DNA of 62,512 bases from Eubacteriales bacterium (lineage in GTDB: Bacteria > Bacillota > Clostridia > Lachnospirales > Lachnospiraceae): NCBI GenBank assembly GCA_030526005.1, contig JAUNDP010000013.1, positions 1 to 62,512 of the forward strand, read 5' to 3'. The notes beneath the pieces were generated by a model. The model saw only the letters and a program-made list of their open reading frames with translations. It made no database searches and was not told the DNA's origin. Within the stretch, counting starts at the first letter, position 1, and every line of letters begins with the position of its first letter. The translations under genes and the position numbers were made by a program. Positions 1-8,837 of the stretch are shown piece after piece.

Positions 1-25
1 GAATTTCTATGCCTATTCTTTTTTT

Positions 26-75
26 ACTTTACCCCCAAGTAAAGTTTAGAACCAAAAAAGGTTATATAATATAAT
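26..75 (+). promoter_or_regulatory. Promoter with inverted-repeat operator upstream of the XRE gene
   Basis: Seen: a perfect 7-bp inverted repeat, ACTTTAC (26-32) and GTAAAGT (39-45), separated by CCCCAA. It is followed by two overlapping TATAAT -10 elements at 65-70 and 70-75. The repeat sits where a -35 box would be, so a bound dimer would block RNA polymerase. Inference: this is the autoregulatory operator of the downstream XRE repressor. Confidence 0.5.
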
Positions 76-135
76 CTACAATGAAGTTTTTGTATTTAAT
101 TAATTTGAGGAGGAAAATAACAAGGAGGTATCGCT

Positions 136-507
136 ATGGCATATACGAGTTTTGGCGAATTCATGCGCATACTGCGAGTTAAGCACCATGAGGTGATGGG
201 TGACATGGCGAATGTTTTAGGTGTATCATTGCCATTTTTATCTGCTGTTGAAAATGGTAAAAAGAATGTTCCGGCAGAATGGATTGGTAAAATCACAGAG
301 CATTATGGATTGACAAAGCAGGAGCGAGAAAGGTTAAAAGAAGTAATCGAAGAATCAAAAACACAGTTTAAAATTCTGGCAGTTAAAGCTGGAAATAACC
401 AAAGGCGTGCAGCACTGCAATTTGCAAGATCATTTGATGAAATGGATGATGAAACTGCATTGAAGATTTTAGAATTATTAAGTAAGAAGGAGGAAAGTAA
501 AGAATAG
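136..507 (+). CDS. XRE-family helix-turn-helix regulator (ImmA/IrrE-partner type)
   Basis: A 123-residue cytoplasmic DNA-binding protein. Residues about 6-65 form a Cro/C1-type helix-turn-helix (FGEFMRILRVKH ... MANVLGVSLPFLSAVENGKK), with the recognition helix around LPFLSAVE. The C-terminal half is helical and charged. The start at 136 follows an AAGGAGG site at ideal distance. Regulators of this kind usually precede an ImmA/IrrE metallopeptidase gene that inactivates the repressor. Here the partner begins directly after the stop codon but is truncated, so this may be an orphan repressor. An inverted repeat over the promoter suggests autorepression. The family call is secure; the target genes are unknown. 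Confidence 0.85.
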   Translation: MAYTSFGEFMRILRVKHHEVMGDMANVLGVSLPFLSAVENGKKNVPAEWIGKITEHYGLTKQERERLKEVIEESKTQFKILAVKAGNNQRRAALQFARSFDEMDDETALKILELLSKKEESKE

Positions 508-588
508 ATGGATTATAAAACAAAACCTGCAAGTCGCAAAGATGCTAGGAGATTTACAACATATATCACACCTACTTTCACTTTTTAA
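508..588 (+). pseudogene. Truncated ImmA/IrrE metallopeptidase remnant (26 residues)
   Basis: An ATG directly follows the XRE stop codon and opens a 26-residue frame starting MDYKTKPASRKDARRF and ending TAA at 586-588. From memory of the family, this matches the N-terminus of ImmA/IrrE peptidases paired with such regulators (typically MDYKTKPISRxxxR). No HExxH zinc motif or later peptidase sequence is visible before the next gene. Inference: a deletion removed nearly the whole gene and left the regulator without its anti-repressor. Confidence 0.55.
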
Positions 589-717
589 TATAGGTATTTT
601 AAAGTTTTTTGATGACTATTTGCCAGAATAAAGATTTACTTTCCGCCTTTTCTCTGATAAACTAAAAAGTGCCTGTCACGAAAGAGAACAGGAATACAAT
701 CCTAGGAGGAAAGAGAG

Positions 718-2100
718 ATGTTTGAGAAACTATTTAAGCTGAAGGAGAACAACACCAATGTGAAAACAGAGGTGCTGGCTGGAATTACAACATTTATGAC
801 AATGGCGTATATTCTGGCAGTGAATCCAAGCATTCTGGCGGCAGCGGGCATGGATCAGGGTGCAGTATTCACAGCGACAGCAGTGTCAGCATTTTTGGGA
901 ACGTTGCTGATGGCGCTCTTTGCGAATTATCCATTTGCACTTGCGCCAGGAATGGGACTGAATGCGTATTTTGCATACACGGTAGTAATCGGTATGGGAT
1001 ACACATGGCAGGTTGCCCTGGCAGCCGTTTTTGTGGAAGGTCTGATTTTCATTCTGCTTTCCATCACAAATGTGCGTGAAGCTATTTTCAATGCGATTCC
1101 GATGAATTTGAAATCAGCAGTAAGTGTGGGAATTGGTCTGTTTATTGCATTTATCGGATTACAGAATGCAAAGATTGTAATTGGAGGATCTACTCTGGTT
1201 CAGCTTTTTTCTGTTGAAGGATATAATGAGCTGAATGGTGTGAGCGCTTCTATGAATGACGTTGGAATTACTGTCATATTAGCAGTGATTGGTATTATTA
1301 TCACATCGATCTTAGTAGTAAAAAACGTAAAAGGAAATATTCTCTGGGGAATTTTAATCACATGGGTTCTGGGAATCATTTGTCAGCTGACAGGATTATA
1401 CGTTCCAAATGAAGAACTCGGAATGTTGAGTTTGCTTCCAGATTTCAGCAATGGAATCAGTGTGCCAAGTCTCGCACCGATTTTTGGAAAGTTAAGTTTT
1501 TCAGGAATTAATATCGGACAGTTTGTTGTTGTTGTATTTGCATTCCTGTTTGTAGATATTTTTGATACACTTGGAACATTAATTGGAGTTTCCACAAAGG
1601 CAAATATGCTGGACAAAGAAGGAAAGCTGCCAAGAATTAAAGGAGCATTGATGGCAGACGCAGTGGCAACGACAGCAGGAGCGGTGCTTGGAACTTCCAC
1701 AGTGACCACATTTGTGGAAAGCGCATCAGGAGTTTCAGAGGGAGGACGTACAGGCCTGACAGCTGTGACAACGGCGGTATTATTTGGGGCATCTCTATTG
1801 CTTTCACCGATCTTTTTGGCAATTCCTTCTTTTGCAACGGCGCCGGCTCTGGTAGTAGTTGGCTTCTATATGCTGACAAATATTGTAAATATTGATTTCT
1901 CTGACTTTACAGAAGGGATTCCTTGCTTTATCTGTATTGCAGCGATGCCATTTTTCTACAGTATCTCAGAAGGAATCGCAATGGGAGTGATCTCCTATGT
2001 GATCTTAAACTTGGTTGCAGGTAAGACAAAAGAAAAGAAAATGAGCACATTGATGATTATTTTGGCTGTTTTGTTTATCGGAAAATATTTCCTATTATAA
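718..2100 (+). CDS. NCS2-family purine permease (PbuG/AzgA type)
   Basis: A 460-residue multi-spanning membrane protein of the nucleobase:cation symporter-2 family, AzgA-like branch, which takes up hypoxanthine, guanine or adenine by proton symport. Supporting motifs include EVLAGITTFMTMAYILAVNP at the N-terminus, FALAPGMGLNAYFAY in the first substrate-binding half, the conserved FLFVDIFDTLGTL near residue 280, and TSTVTTFVESASGVSEGGRTG in the second half. Length matches the family. The start follows CTAGGAGG. No purine riboswitch is visible in the 130 bases upstream, although PbuG-type genes often have one. It is monocistronic and ends before a terminator at 2220. Exact substrate is not decidable from sequence. 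Confidence 0.9.
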   Translation: MFEKLFKLKENNTNVKTEVLAGITTFMTMAYILAVNPSILAAAGMDQGAVFTATAVSAFLGTLLMALFANYPFALAPGMGLNAYFAYTVVIGMGYTWQVALAAVFVEGLIFILLSITNVREAIFNAIPMNLKSAVSVGIGLFIAFIGLQNAKIVIGGSTLVQLFSVEGYNELNGVSASMNDVGITVILAVIGIIITSILVVKNVKGNILWGILITWVLGIICQLTGLYVPNEELGMLSLLPDFSNGISVPSLAPIFGKLSFSGINIGQFVVVVFAFLFVDIFDTLGTLIGVSTKANMLDKEGKLPRIKGALMADAVATTAGAVLGTSTVTTFVESASGVSEGGRTGLTAVTTAVLFGASLLLSPIFLAIPSFATAPALVVVGFYMLTNIVNIDFSDFTEGIPCFICIAAMPFFYSISEGIAMGVISYVILNLVAGKTKEKKMSTLMIILAVLFIGKYFLL

Positions 2101-2219
2101 TTGGCTGAATTATTTTATAAATCTATGTCAGAAAACGTATTACCTTTAATTTATATGCGGTTCGCAATGCAAGCTTTTTGTCAGCTTTTTAAAAGCTAAA
2201 AAAGGCTATTTTGAGGAGA

Positions 2220-2250
2220 AGACATCAGGATTATGTCCTGGTGTCTTTTT
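2220..2250 (+). terminator. Rho-independent terminator of the purine permease gene
   Basis: An 11-bp stem (AGACATCAGGA with TCCTGGTGTCT, one G-U pair), a 5-nt loop and a run of five T. Confidence 0.85.
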
Positions 2251-2312
2251 ACTTGAAAAAAATTAATTTTTAAGTTTGAAGTATATAAAAATGACATCCT
2301 AAAGGGGGTGTA

Positions 2313-2331
2313 ATTGTATTTTTGATACAAT
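2313..2331. promoter_or_regulatory. Perfect inverted repeat ATTGTAT-N5-ATACAAT
   Basis: A 7-bp perfect dyad with loop TTTTG lies 35 bp before the scar of an ABC operon. Inference: a surviving operator of the lost operon. It has no T-tail, so it is not a terminator. Confidence 0.35.
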
Positions 2332-2366
2332 GACTCCGTTAATCTAAATATACAGGAGAAAAAGGT

Positions 2367-2439
2367 ATGGAGATAAATTATGTGTGTAGGCGTATGCTTC
2401 AATTGATACCGATTTTGATAGGAATTATTTGTAACATCA
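2367..2439 (+). pseudogene. N-terminal scrap of a peptide/nickel ABC permease (DppB/NikB type)
   Basis: The frame opens with ATG after a CAGGAG site and reads about 20 residues (MEINYVCRRMLQLIPILIGI) typical of the first cytoplasmic stretch and first membrane helix of DppB/OppB/NikB permeases (usually RRxLQxIPxLxGI). The frame runs out of homology around 2430 and stops at 2474. It joins a sequence that resembles the tail of a substrate-binding protein in another frame, so most of the operon has been deleted. Confidence 0.55.
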
Positions 2440-2686
2440 GATGCTACGAAGAACCAGGGAAAATACAGCAATGAAAAATTGGATCAACTAGAGGAAGAGA
2501 TGAGTAGAACATTTGATGCCCAAAAACGTGCAGAGCCGGAAATTCAGATGTAGCAGACAATTTTAGAGGACAACGCATTTGTTTTTTGCTTTTTCCATGA
2601 GTATGATTTCAAAAGCAAATGTATCCGGATATACCTCTCACGCCTGCGACTATTATCAGATTACAGCAGATTTGGATATCCAGTAG
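2440..2686 (+). pseudogene. C-terminal remnant of a peptide/nickel ABC substrate-binding protein
   Basis: The +1 frame from 2440 reads NQGKYSNEKLDQLEEEMSRT, then FDAQKRAE and QTILEDNAFVF. This is the standard end of family 5 extracellular solute-binding proteins (YSNxxxDxLxxE, FDxxKRxxL, ILEDxP/AxxP). It is broken by an in-frame TAG at 2551-2553 and a frameshift near 2595. It continues from 2597 as MSMISKANVSGYTSHACDYY to a TAG at 2684-2686. Since the binding protein normally flanks the permeases, a large internal deletion explains the join to the permease start upstream. Confidence 0.6.
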
Positions 2687-2716
2687 GAAATAAAAACAGA
2701 AACTGTAATAATAAAG

Positions 2717-2759
2717 ATGAGCGATATTTAGCTTTATAGCTGGATATCGCTCATTTTTT
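2717..2759 (+). terminator. Rho-independent terminator after the collapsed ABC operon
   Basis: An 11-bp perfect stem, ATGAGCGATAT and ATATCGCTCAT, followed by TTTTTT. It is the retained terminator of the decayed operon. Confidence 0.8.
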
Positions 2760-2929
2760 GAGAATATATGTCTGTAAAAAGAATAAGAAAAATAGCTACA
2801 TATCCCCATCCCCCGCATCCGGATTAACAAAATTATATCTATATAAAGAAAAATATACGGTAAAAGACGGGACAGCGCTGGAAAAAATAAGTTTTATAAT
2901 GATGCTGAAAAACATCCCCATGGGAGGCT

Positions 2930-2957
2930 TGTTGTCAAATTTTAAGGGCAGTATAAT
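2930..2957 (+). promoter_or_regulatory. Possible promoter of the ABC-chelatase operon
   Basis: TATAAT at 2952-2957, preceded by weak -35 candidates (TTGTTG or TTGTCA) at short spacing of 14-16 bp. About 107 nt of leader precede the first start codon. No cobalamin riboswitch signature is visible in that leader. The stretch 2760-2929 shows nothing recognisable. Confidence 0.35.
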
Positions 2958-3064
2958 ACACGGGAATGACTCTCAAAGACAATGATATTTTTGAGAAGAT
3001 CTGTCAAATCAAAAAGCAGATATTAATTTTGATCAGTCTGCTTCATCAGGAAAGGGAAAGAGAT

Positions 3065-4021
3065 ATGAAAAGAAAAAAGATTTTTTCAATGATGGCAATT
3101 TGCGCTATGGCAGTAGGAGCTACGGGATATTCTGTACAGGCAAGTGAAGAGGAGAATAAAACAGAAGGATTAAATAAGATTGTTGTTTACAATTCAAGTT
3201 TATGTACCGTTTTAGAAGCGTTTGGCAAAACAGATACCATTGTAGGAGCATATGGGAGTCTGTCTGAAAAATATAATGTACCTGAATGTGGTGCATGGAA
3301 TGAGGTAGATGTAGAGGCAGTAATCTCCACTGGCGCAGAAGCAATTTTCGGATATGAACAATATATAACAGAAGAACAGATCAGTCAGCTGAATGAGGCA
3401 GGCATTGAGTGTTACTTTATTGAACTGAGCGATGCAGATACTGCAGCAGATGAAGTCTCTGAATTGGGAGAGCTGTTTGAATGTCAGGAAAAAGCAGAGA
3501 TTTTTGCAGAGCTGTATAATACTTATGATAAACTTCTGGAAGAAAAATTGGAAATGGTTGAGGAGCCATTAACTGTATATGTAGAAGGAACAGCGAAAGA
3601 ACCATTTAAAACAGCTAACGATACTACTGCCGCACATAAATTAGTAACTGGCGCAGGTCTTACAAATATTTATGCGGACAATGAAACTGCTTATCCAGAA
3701 AGAAATATTGAGGCAGTAATTACTGAGCAGCCAGATGTGATTGTGAAACTGTGGGGATCGGATACTACATTAGATGAAACGTTATATCAAGAATACACAG
3801 CTGGATTGGCTGGTGTAGAGGCGGCAGATGAAAACAGAGTGATCCTGCTGAATAATGAAGTGGGAACTACAGCGGTTGGCAGTATCATCGGACGTTTATA
3901 TATAGCAAAATTTGCATATCCGAATCTTTTTGAAGAAGTAAATGTAGATGAAGTTTATGAGCAGCTGTGCACAAGTTTTCTTGGAAAAGAATTTTCAGGT
4001 TCCGGCGCATTTATAAAATAA
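3065..4021 (+). CDS. ABC transporter substrate-binding protein, BtuF/FhuD/FecB fold
   Basis: An exported 318-residue binding protein of the helical-backbone metal receptor superfamily, whose members bind cobalamin, haem or ferric siderophores. The start at 3065 is preferred over an in-frame start at 2966 because it follows GGAAAGGGAAAGAG and gives a signal peptide (MKRKKIFSMMAICAMAVGATGYSVQA, written here in two parts: MKRKKIFSMMAIC and AMAVGATGYSVQA). Cleavage after VQA is expected and no lipobox Cys is present, which is unusual for a Gram-positive binding protein. The mature part contains the paired alpha/beta lobes (IVVYNSSLCTVLEAFG, then EAVISTGAEAIFG, and PDVIVKLWGS). It is first in an operon with a permease, an ATPase and a chelatase, implying a tetrapyrrole or metal chelate ligand. 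The ligand cannot be read from sequence. Confidence 0.85.
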   Translation: MKRKKIFSMMAICAMAVGATGYSVQASEEENKTEGLNKIVVYNSSLCTVLEAFGKTDTIVGAYGSLSEKYNVPECGAWNEVDVEAVISTGAEAIFGYEQYITEEQISQLNEAGIECYFIELSDADTAADEVSELGELFECQEKAEIFAELYNTYDKLLEEKLEMVEEPLTVYVEGTAKEPFKTANDTTAAHKLVTGAGLTNIYADNETAYPERNIEAVITEQPDVIVKLWGSDTTLDETLYQEYTAGLAGVEAADENRVILLNNEVGTTAVGSIIGRLYIAKFAYPNLFEEVNVDEVYEQLCTSFLGKEFSGSGAFIK

Positions 4022-5089
4022 ATGGCAGATCAACAAATCAAAAAATTAAAAGAAGAGTATTTTGGCGTAAACAGAAAAAAACGTTTGTTGCTGGCAGGAC
4101 TAATTATAGCAGTTATATTAGCAATTTTCTGGTCATTGAATGTAGGACCTGCCAAAGTAAATTTGAAAACAGTAGGGGCTGTTTTATGCGATCTGTTTGA
4201 GAAGAATGAGGCTTTGACAAACGGGGAACGAGTCGTTGTACTCCGTGTCAGACTTCCGAGAATTGCAGCTTCAATCTTAGTGGGAATTTTACTTGCTAAT
4301 TCAGGACTTTTAATGCAGGGGATTTTTCAAAATCCCCTTGTAAGTCCATACACGCTTGGGGTTTCTAACGGCGCTTCTTTTGGCGCGTCACTGGCTATTG
4401 TAATCTCAGCAGGAATGTCTTCTATTACTGCAAGCAATCAATTAGTCTCTTTATTTGCATTTGGTTTTGCAGCATTAACAATGTATCTTGTTCAGATTAT
4501 CGGTAAAGTGGCAAAAGATTCCACGAAGAGTCTCTTATTAGCAGGAGTGGCAATTAGTCATTTGTTTTCTTCTCTTGTCTCTTTTATTAAATATGTTGTA
4601 GACATTGAAAAATTGCCGGAACTGGTTTTCTGGCAAATGGGAAGCGTTTCAGATGCTACTTGGCCGCAGATTGCTCTGATGCTGGGAGCTGCAATCGCCA
4701 GTTTAAGTATTATGGCATTTTTTGCCTGGGATTTAAATGTTATGGCAACAGGAGAAGAGTCGGCAATCAGTCTTGGTGTAAATTACAAACGTTTGCGCCG
4801 CATTGCCTTTTTATTGAGTACACTTATGACAGGTGTGGCAGTGGCATTTGCAGGCACGATTGGATTTGTCGGAATGGTAGCGCCCCATATTGCCAGAATG
4901 TTAGTCGGAAATGACTATCGTTATATGATCCCAGCTGCGTCAATATGCGGTGCGCTGCTGCTATTGACAGCAGATTCTTTGAGCAGAATGCTTGTTACGA
5001 AAATTGCTTTGCCAATCGGAGTCATCACATCTATAATAGGCGTACCTTTCTTTATCTGGTTGATTATCCATAAAAGAAAGGAATTTTAA
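4022..5089 (+). CDS. ABC transporter permease, FecCD/BtuC family
   Basis: A 355-residue inner-membrane permease with about ten predicted helices, forming the homodimeric channel of a type II (BtuCD-like) importer. Family motifs include RLPRIAASILVGILLANSG, GIFQNPLVSPYTLGVSNGAS near residue 100, and GTIGFVGMVAPHIARMLVG (the coupling region contacting the ATPase) near residue 285. The ATG follows the TAA of the binding-protein gene without a gap and lacks a clear Shine-Dalgarno, so translation is probably coupled. The ATPase follows one base later. Confidence 0.93.
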   Translation: MADQQIKKLKEEYFGVNRKKRLLLAGLIIAVILAIFWSLNVGPAKVNLKTVGAVLCDLFEKNEALTNGERVVVLRVRLPRIAASILVGILLANSGLLMQGIFQNPLVSPYTLGVSNGASFGASLAIVISAGMSSITASNQLVSLFAFGFAALTMYLVQIIGKVAKDSTKSLLLAGVAISHLFSSLVSFIKYVVDIEKLPELVFWQMGSVSDATWPQIALMLGAAIASLSIMAFFAWDLNVMATGEESAISLGVNYKRLRRIAFLLSTLMTGVAVAFAGTIGFVGMVAPHIARMLVGNDYRYMIPAASICGALLLLTADSLSRMLVTKIALPIGVITSIIGVPFFIWLIIHKRKEF

Positions 5090-5090
5090 A

Positions 5091-5846
5091 ATGGAAATAA
5101 AATTTGAGCATCTGTCTTTTGGGTATACACGAAAAAAGCAAATTTTAAAAGATATCAATTTAACAATACCATCTGGAAAATTTTCTGCCATTATTGGTCC
5201 AAACGGCAGTGGAAAGACAACTTTGATAAAACAGATTAACAGAATTCTGACACCACAAAGCGGCAAAGTTCTGATTGACTGTTCTGATAACACAGTGATG
5301 TCTTCAGGAGATCTGGCACGGACAGTTGCTTATGTTCCGCAGATGACAGGAAGTATCATGACAGGTTCGGTTATGGATACAATTATGCTGGGAAGGAAGC
5401 CATATATAAAATGGAAACCATCGACAGAAGATATAGAAATTGTATCTCAGTGTTTAATGCGTTTTCATTTAGAAGAGATTGCCCAGCGGGAATTTAATGC
5501 TTTATCTGGCGGACAGAAGCAAACGGTATTGATAGCCAGAGCTTTGGCGCAGACACCGCATATATATTTATTTGATGAGCCGGTAAGCTTTCTGGATGTA
5601 AGAAATCAACTGGAAATCATGTCTGCTGCAAGGGAATTGGTCGATTATGACGGAAAAACTGTTATTATGGTTCTGCATGATTTAAATATGGCATTGCGTT
5701 TTGCAGATCATGTGGTCATTATGAAGAATGGCAATGTTTTTGCTCAGGGAAATCCCATAGAAGTGATTACTGAAAAAAATATATTAGCAGTATATAAGAC
5801 ACATGCCAGAATTCAAAATGGAGAATATGTAATAACAAGTTTATAG
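5091..5846 (+). CDS. ABC transporter ATP-binding protein, FecE/BtuD family
   Basis: A 251-residue nucleotide-binding subunit powering the importer encoded by the two preceding genes. Walker A is GPNGSGKTT (about residue 37), the signature is LSGGQKQTVLIARAL (about residue 140), Walker B is IYLFDEPVSFLD, and the switch His is in VLHDLN. All catalytic positions are intact. It begins two bases after the permease gene and uses AAGGAA as its ribosome site. About 100 bases separate it from the chelatase genes on the same strand with no terminator visible, so co-transcription is likely. Confidence 0.94.
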   Translation: MEIKFEHLSFGYTRKKQILKDINLTIPSGKFSAIIGPNGSGKTTLIKQINRILTPQSGKVLIDCSDNTVMSSGDLARTVAYVPQMTGSIMTGSVMDTIMLGRKPYIKWKPSTEDIEIVSQCLMRFHLEEIAQREFNALSGGQKQTVLIARALAQTPHIYLFDEPVSFLDVRNQLEIMSAARELVDYDGKTVIMVLHDLNMALRFADHVVIMKNGNVFAQGNPIEVITEKNILAVYKTHARIQNGEYVITSL

Positions 5847-5946
5847 CTGACTTTATGAAAAATATCACAAAAGGAATTCATCATTAAAAAAATAAAAGGA
5901 ACAATCCTTAGATAATAAGACATTCATAATAGGGATGAAGTAAAAT

Positions 5947-7779
5947 ATGACAAAAATTATTTATCCTTTTACTGCTATTGTTGGGCAGGAAAATTTGAAA
6001 ACAGCGCTTCTTTTAAATCTGATTAATCCTAAGATTGGAGGCGTGCTGATTTCAGGACAAAAGGGCACTGTGAAATCGACGGCTGTTCGAGCAGTGGCGA
6101 AATTGACAGATAAACAAGTGATTACACTGCCGCTTTCTGTGACAGAAGATAGACTGACTGGTTCCATAGATTTGGAAGCAACGATGAAAACTGGGAAATC
6201 TGTATTTTTGCCAGGAATTTTATCGCAAGCAGATGGACAGATTCTTTATATAGACGAAGTAAATCTTTTGCAGGATCATATTACAGATCTTGTTTTGTGC
6301 GCTCATTCAGCGAAAGAAAACAGAATAGAAAGAGAAGGCATTTCCTATAGTACTTCTTCAAATTTTATTTTGATAGGGACTATGAATCCAGAAGAAGGAC
6401 AGCTGCGCCAGCATTTTCTCGATCAGTTTGGTTTATGCGTGGTGACGGAGGCCGAAAATAATCTGGAACAGCGCGTAGCAATTACAAAAGCAAGAATAAC
6501 TTATGAAGAGAACCCAAAAAAATTTACTGCTTCTTATACGAAAGAGGAAAGTGAATTGAAAGAAAAGATTCTTCAGGCAACGAAGATTTTAACTCAAATT
6601 TGTATCAGAGAAGAAGAAAGATTTTACATTGTAAATAAATGCCTGGAAGCGAATGTACAGGGACATCGTGCCGACCTGATTTTGGAAGAAACAGCCAAAG
6701 CGATGGCGGCATGGAATGGACGACTGAAAGTGACAGAAGAAGACATTGACCGGGCAGCTGTTTTTGTTTTGCGGCATCGCTGTCAGAAAAAAGAAAAAGA
6801 GGAAACAGAGACTGGGCAGCAAAAACAAGAACAAAATAAAGATGAAACTCTGGAAGAAGAACAAAATATTTCATCGAATAAAGGAGAGAGTAAAGAAAGT
6901 CTTTCTTTTGAAAAATCAACTCAGGGATATGGAGGAGAGCGTACTTTTTCAGCAGGGAACTCTTTTAAAGTGACAGAATTTGGCCATCAGACTTCCAGAC
7001 AGATTCAAAAAGGGTTTGGAAAGCGGACGAATGCGAAAAGTGCAGGGAAAATGGGGCGTTATATTTATTCTGTTCAACAAAATCTAACAGGTGATCTTGC
7101 GTTGGATGCGACAATTCGGGCAGCAGCCCCTTATCAGCAGTCGCGTCCGAAAAATAATCTTGCTATTTCGATAAAAAAAGCAGATATTCGAGAGAAAGTA
7201 CGCCAAAGAAAATATGCGAATCTCCTTGTCTTTGTGGTAGATGCCAGTGGATCTATGGGGGCAAGTCAGAGAATGACAGAGACAAAAGGAGCAATTTTAT
7301 CCCTTTTGAAAGATGCTTATGTCAAAAGAGATAAAATTTGTCTTATTGCTTTCCGAGATCATGATGCGCAGATATTATTGCCTCCTACAAGAAGTATAGA
7401 ACGTGGAGCGCGTCTGCTGGAAACGATGGCTGTTGGAGGCAGAACACCGCTGAATGCTGGAATTTCAAGAGGAATACAAGTAATTCAAAGTGAATTAAAA
7501 AAGAATCCGAGTATCTTGCCTTATATGATCATGATCACAGATGGGAAGGGAAATGTCAGTATTGACAAAAAGACAAAGCCAAAGCAGGAACTGATGGAAA
7601 TCAGCGAAAAACTCCGCAATTTTGCATATATCAATACAATGGTTTTGGATATTGAACGAAAAGGTGCCATGAGCTTTGGGATCGCGAAAGAAATGGCAGG
7701 GCGTATGGGGGCAAGGTATGAAAAAATTGAAACATTAAAAAGCACCGCTATTATTAATGCAATAGAAAGGGTACGATAA
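5947..7779 (+). CDS. ChlD/BchD-like chelatase subunit: AAA+ domain fused to VWA domain
   Basis: A 610-residue member of the magnesium/cobalt chelatase AAA+ subunits. Residues 1-280 are an AAA+ module close to Chl[18 protein letters not shown] at the start, a P-loop GQKGTVKS (about residue 38), Walker [11 protein letters not shown] and sensor GTMNPEEG. Residues about 280-340 are a Glu/Lys/Gln-rich linker. Residues about 425-610 are a von Willebrand A domain with the MIDAS motif DASGS. The family bridges the ATPase ring and the large porphyrin-binding subunit. The P-loop carries Val where the next gene has Ala. In this family the D subunit often has a degenerate nucleotide site, but here it looks largely intact. 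It directly precedes chlI-like and cobN-like genes. Confidence 0.9.
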   Translation: MTKIIYPFTAIVGQENLKTALLLNLINPKIGGVLISGQKGTVKSTAVRAVAKLTDKQVITLPLSVTEDRLTGSIDLEATMKTGKSVFLPGILSQADGQILYIDEVNLLQDHITDLVLCAHSAKENRIEREGISYSTSSNFILIGTMNPEEGQLRQHFLDQFGLCVVTEAENNLEQRVAITKARITYEENPKKFTASYTKEESELKEKILQATKILTQICIREEERFYIVNKCLEANVQGHRADLILEETAKAMAAWNGRLKVTEEDIDRAAVFVLRHRCQKKEKEETETGQQKQEQNKDETLEEEQNISSNKGESKESLSFEKSTQGYGGERTFSAGNSFKVTEFGHQTSRQIQKGFGKRTNAKSAGKMGRYIYSVQQNLTGDLALDATIRAAAPYQQSRPKNNLAISIKKADIREKVRQRKYANLLVFVVDASGSMGASQRMTETKGAILSLLKDAYVKRDKICLIAFRDHDAQILLPPTRSIERGARLLETMAVGGRTPLNAGISRGIQVIQSELKKNPSILPYMIMITDGKGNVSIDKKTKPKQELMEISEKLRNFAYINTMVLDIERKGAMSFGIAKEMAGRMGARYEKIETLKSTAIINAIERVR

Positions 7780-7781
7780 AT

Positions 7782-8837
7782 ATGAGTCATTTTACGAAAG
7801 ATCAAAAGAAGCAATATTTTCCATTTACTGCTATTGTGGGGCAGGAAGATATGAAAAATGCCTTGATTCTCAATGCTATTAATCCTAAAATTGGCGGTGT
7901 TTTAGTATTTGGAGAGAAAGGGACAGCGAAATCTACAGCCGTCAGAGCATTAACACGTCTTTTGCCGGAAATGGATGTAGTTAAGGGGTGCCCATTCCAC
8001 TGCAGTCCGGATAATCCGGAAGAAATGTGCGATGATTGCTATCATAGATATTTACACGGCGAAACACTTGAAAGAGAAACAATGCGGATGCCAGTTGTGG
8101 ATCTTCCCGTGTCTGCGACAGAAGATAGGGTAGTTGGTTCACTGGATATAGAAGCGGCTATTCAAACTGGAAAGAAGAAATTTGAACCGGGTGTTCTGGC
8201 AATGGCAAACCGGGGGATTTTATATGTCGATGAAATTAATTTACTGGACGATCATATTGTTGATCTGCTGTTGGATTCAGCGGCAATGGGAATAAATACA
8301 GTCGAAAGAGAAGGGATTTCTTTTTCACATCCTGCAAGATTCATCTTAGTAGGTACTATGAATCCAGAGGAAGGAGAATTGCGTCCACAGCTTTTAGATC
8401 GATTTGGACTTAGTGTAGAGATTAAAGGTATCGCTGATCCCCAACAGCGTGTAAAAATTATGAAGCTACGAGGAGAATATGAAGAAGAACCAGAAAAATT
8501 TATGAAACAATATGAGGAACAGGAATGTCAGCTTTGTAATAAAATAAAAAATGGGCGTGATCTGCTATCTCGTGTAGAAATCAGTGATGAGATACTTCTT
8601 TTGAATGCACGAATTTCTATTGAGATGGAAGTAGATGGTCATCGTTCAGATATTACGCTCATGAAAACAGAAAAAACATTGGCGGCTCTTCGTGGAAAAA
8701 CAGAGGTAACAAAGGAAGAAGTTCAAGACAGTGTTCCGATGGTTTTTTTACATAGAATGAGAATGCTGCCTTTTGAGACGAGCAGAAAGATTGATATGGA
8801 TCGAATAAATGATATGATTAATGGAGAAAACAAATGA
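7782..8837 (+). CDS. ChlI/BchI-like chelatase ATPase subunit
   Basis: A 351-residue AAA+ ATPase of the magnesium-chelatase I family, which powers metal insertion into (or possibly removal from) a tetrapyrrole. P-loop GEKGTAKST (about residue 45), the family insert with [19 protein letters not shown], Walker [21 protein letters not shown], sensor 1 [20 protein letters not shown] and an arginine finger in that stretch. [18 protein letters not shown] segment near residue 70 holds four Cys, a feature of many ChlI proteins. Its first 40 residues closely resemble those of the preceding gene, suggesting duplication. It starts two bases after the ChlD-like stop codon, and its own stop overlaps the next start by ATGA. 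Confidence 0.93.
   Translation: MSHFTKDQKKQYFPFTAIVGQEDMKNALILNAINPKIGGVLVFGEKGTAKSTAVRALTRLLPEMDVVKGCPFHCSPDNPEEMCDDCYHRYLHGETLERETMRMPVVDLPVSATEDRVVGSLDIEAAIQTGKKKFEPGVLAMANRGILYVDEINLLDDHIVDLLLDSAAMGINTVEREGISFSHPARFILVGTMNPEEGELRPQLLDRFGLSVEIKGIADPQQRVKIMKLRGEYEEEPEKFMKQYEEQECQLCNKIKNGRDLLSRVEISDEILLLNARISIEMEVDGHRSDITLMKTEKTLAALRGKTEVTKEEVQDSVPMVFLHRMRMLPFETSRKIDMDRINDMINGENK

Noticed and set aside
589-717. Purine riboswitch before the purine permease
   Set aside because: No conserved three-way junction sequence with the typical P1 stem and loop-loop motifs could be found in this leader.
2760-3064. Cobalamin riboswitch before the chelatase operon
   Set aside because: The B12 box and core elements visible at 33.3 and 39.7 kb are absent here.
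2966-3064. Upstream start for the first binding protein
   Set aside because: It would bury the signal peptide behind 33 charged residues and has no good ribosome site; ATG 3065 fits both.
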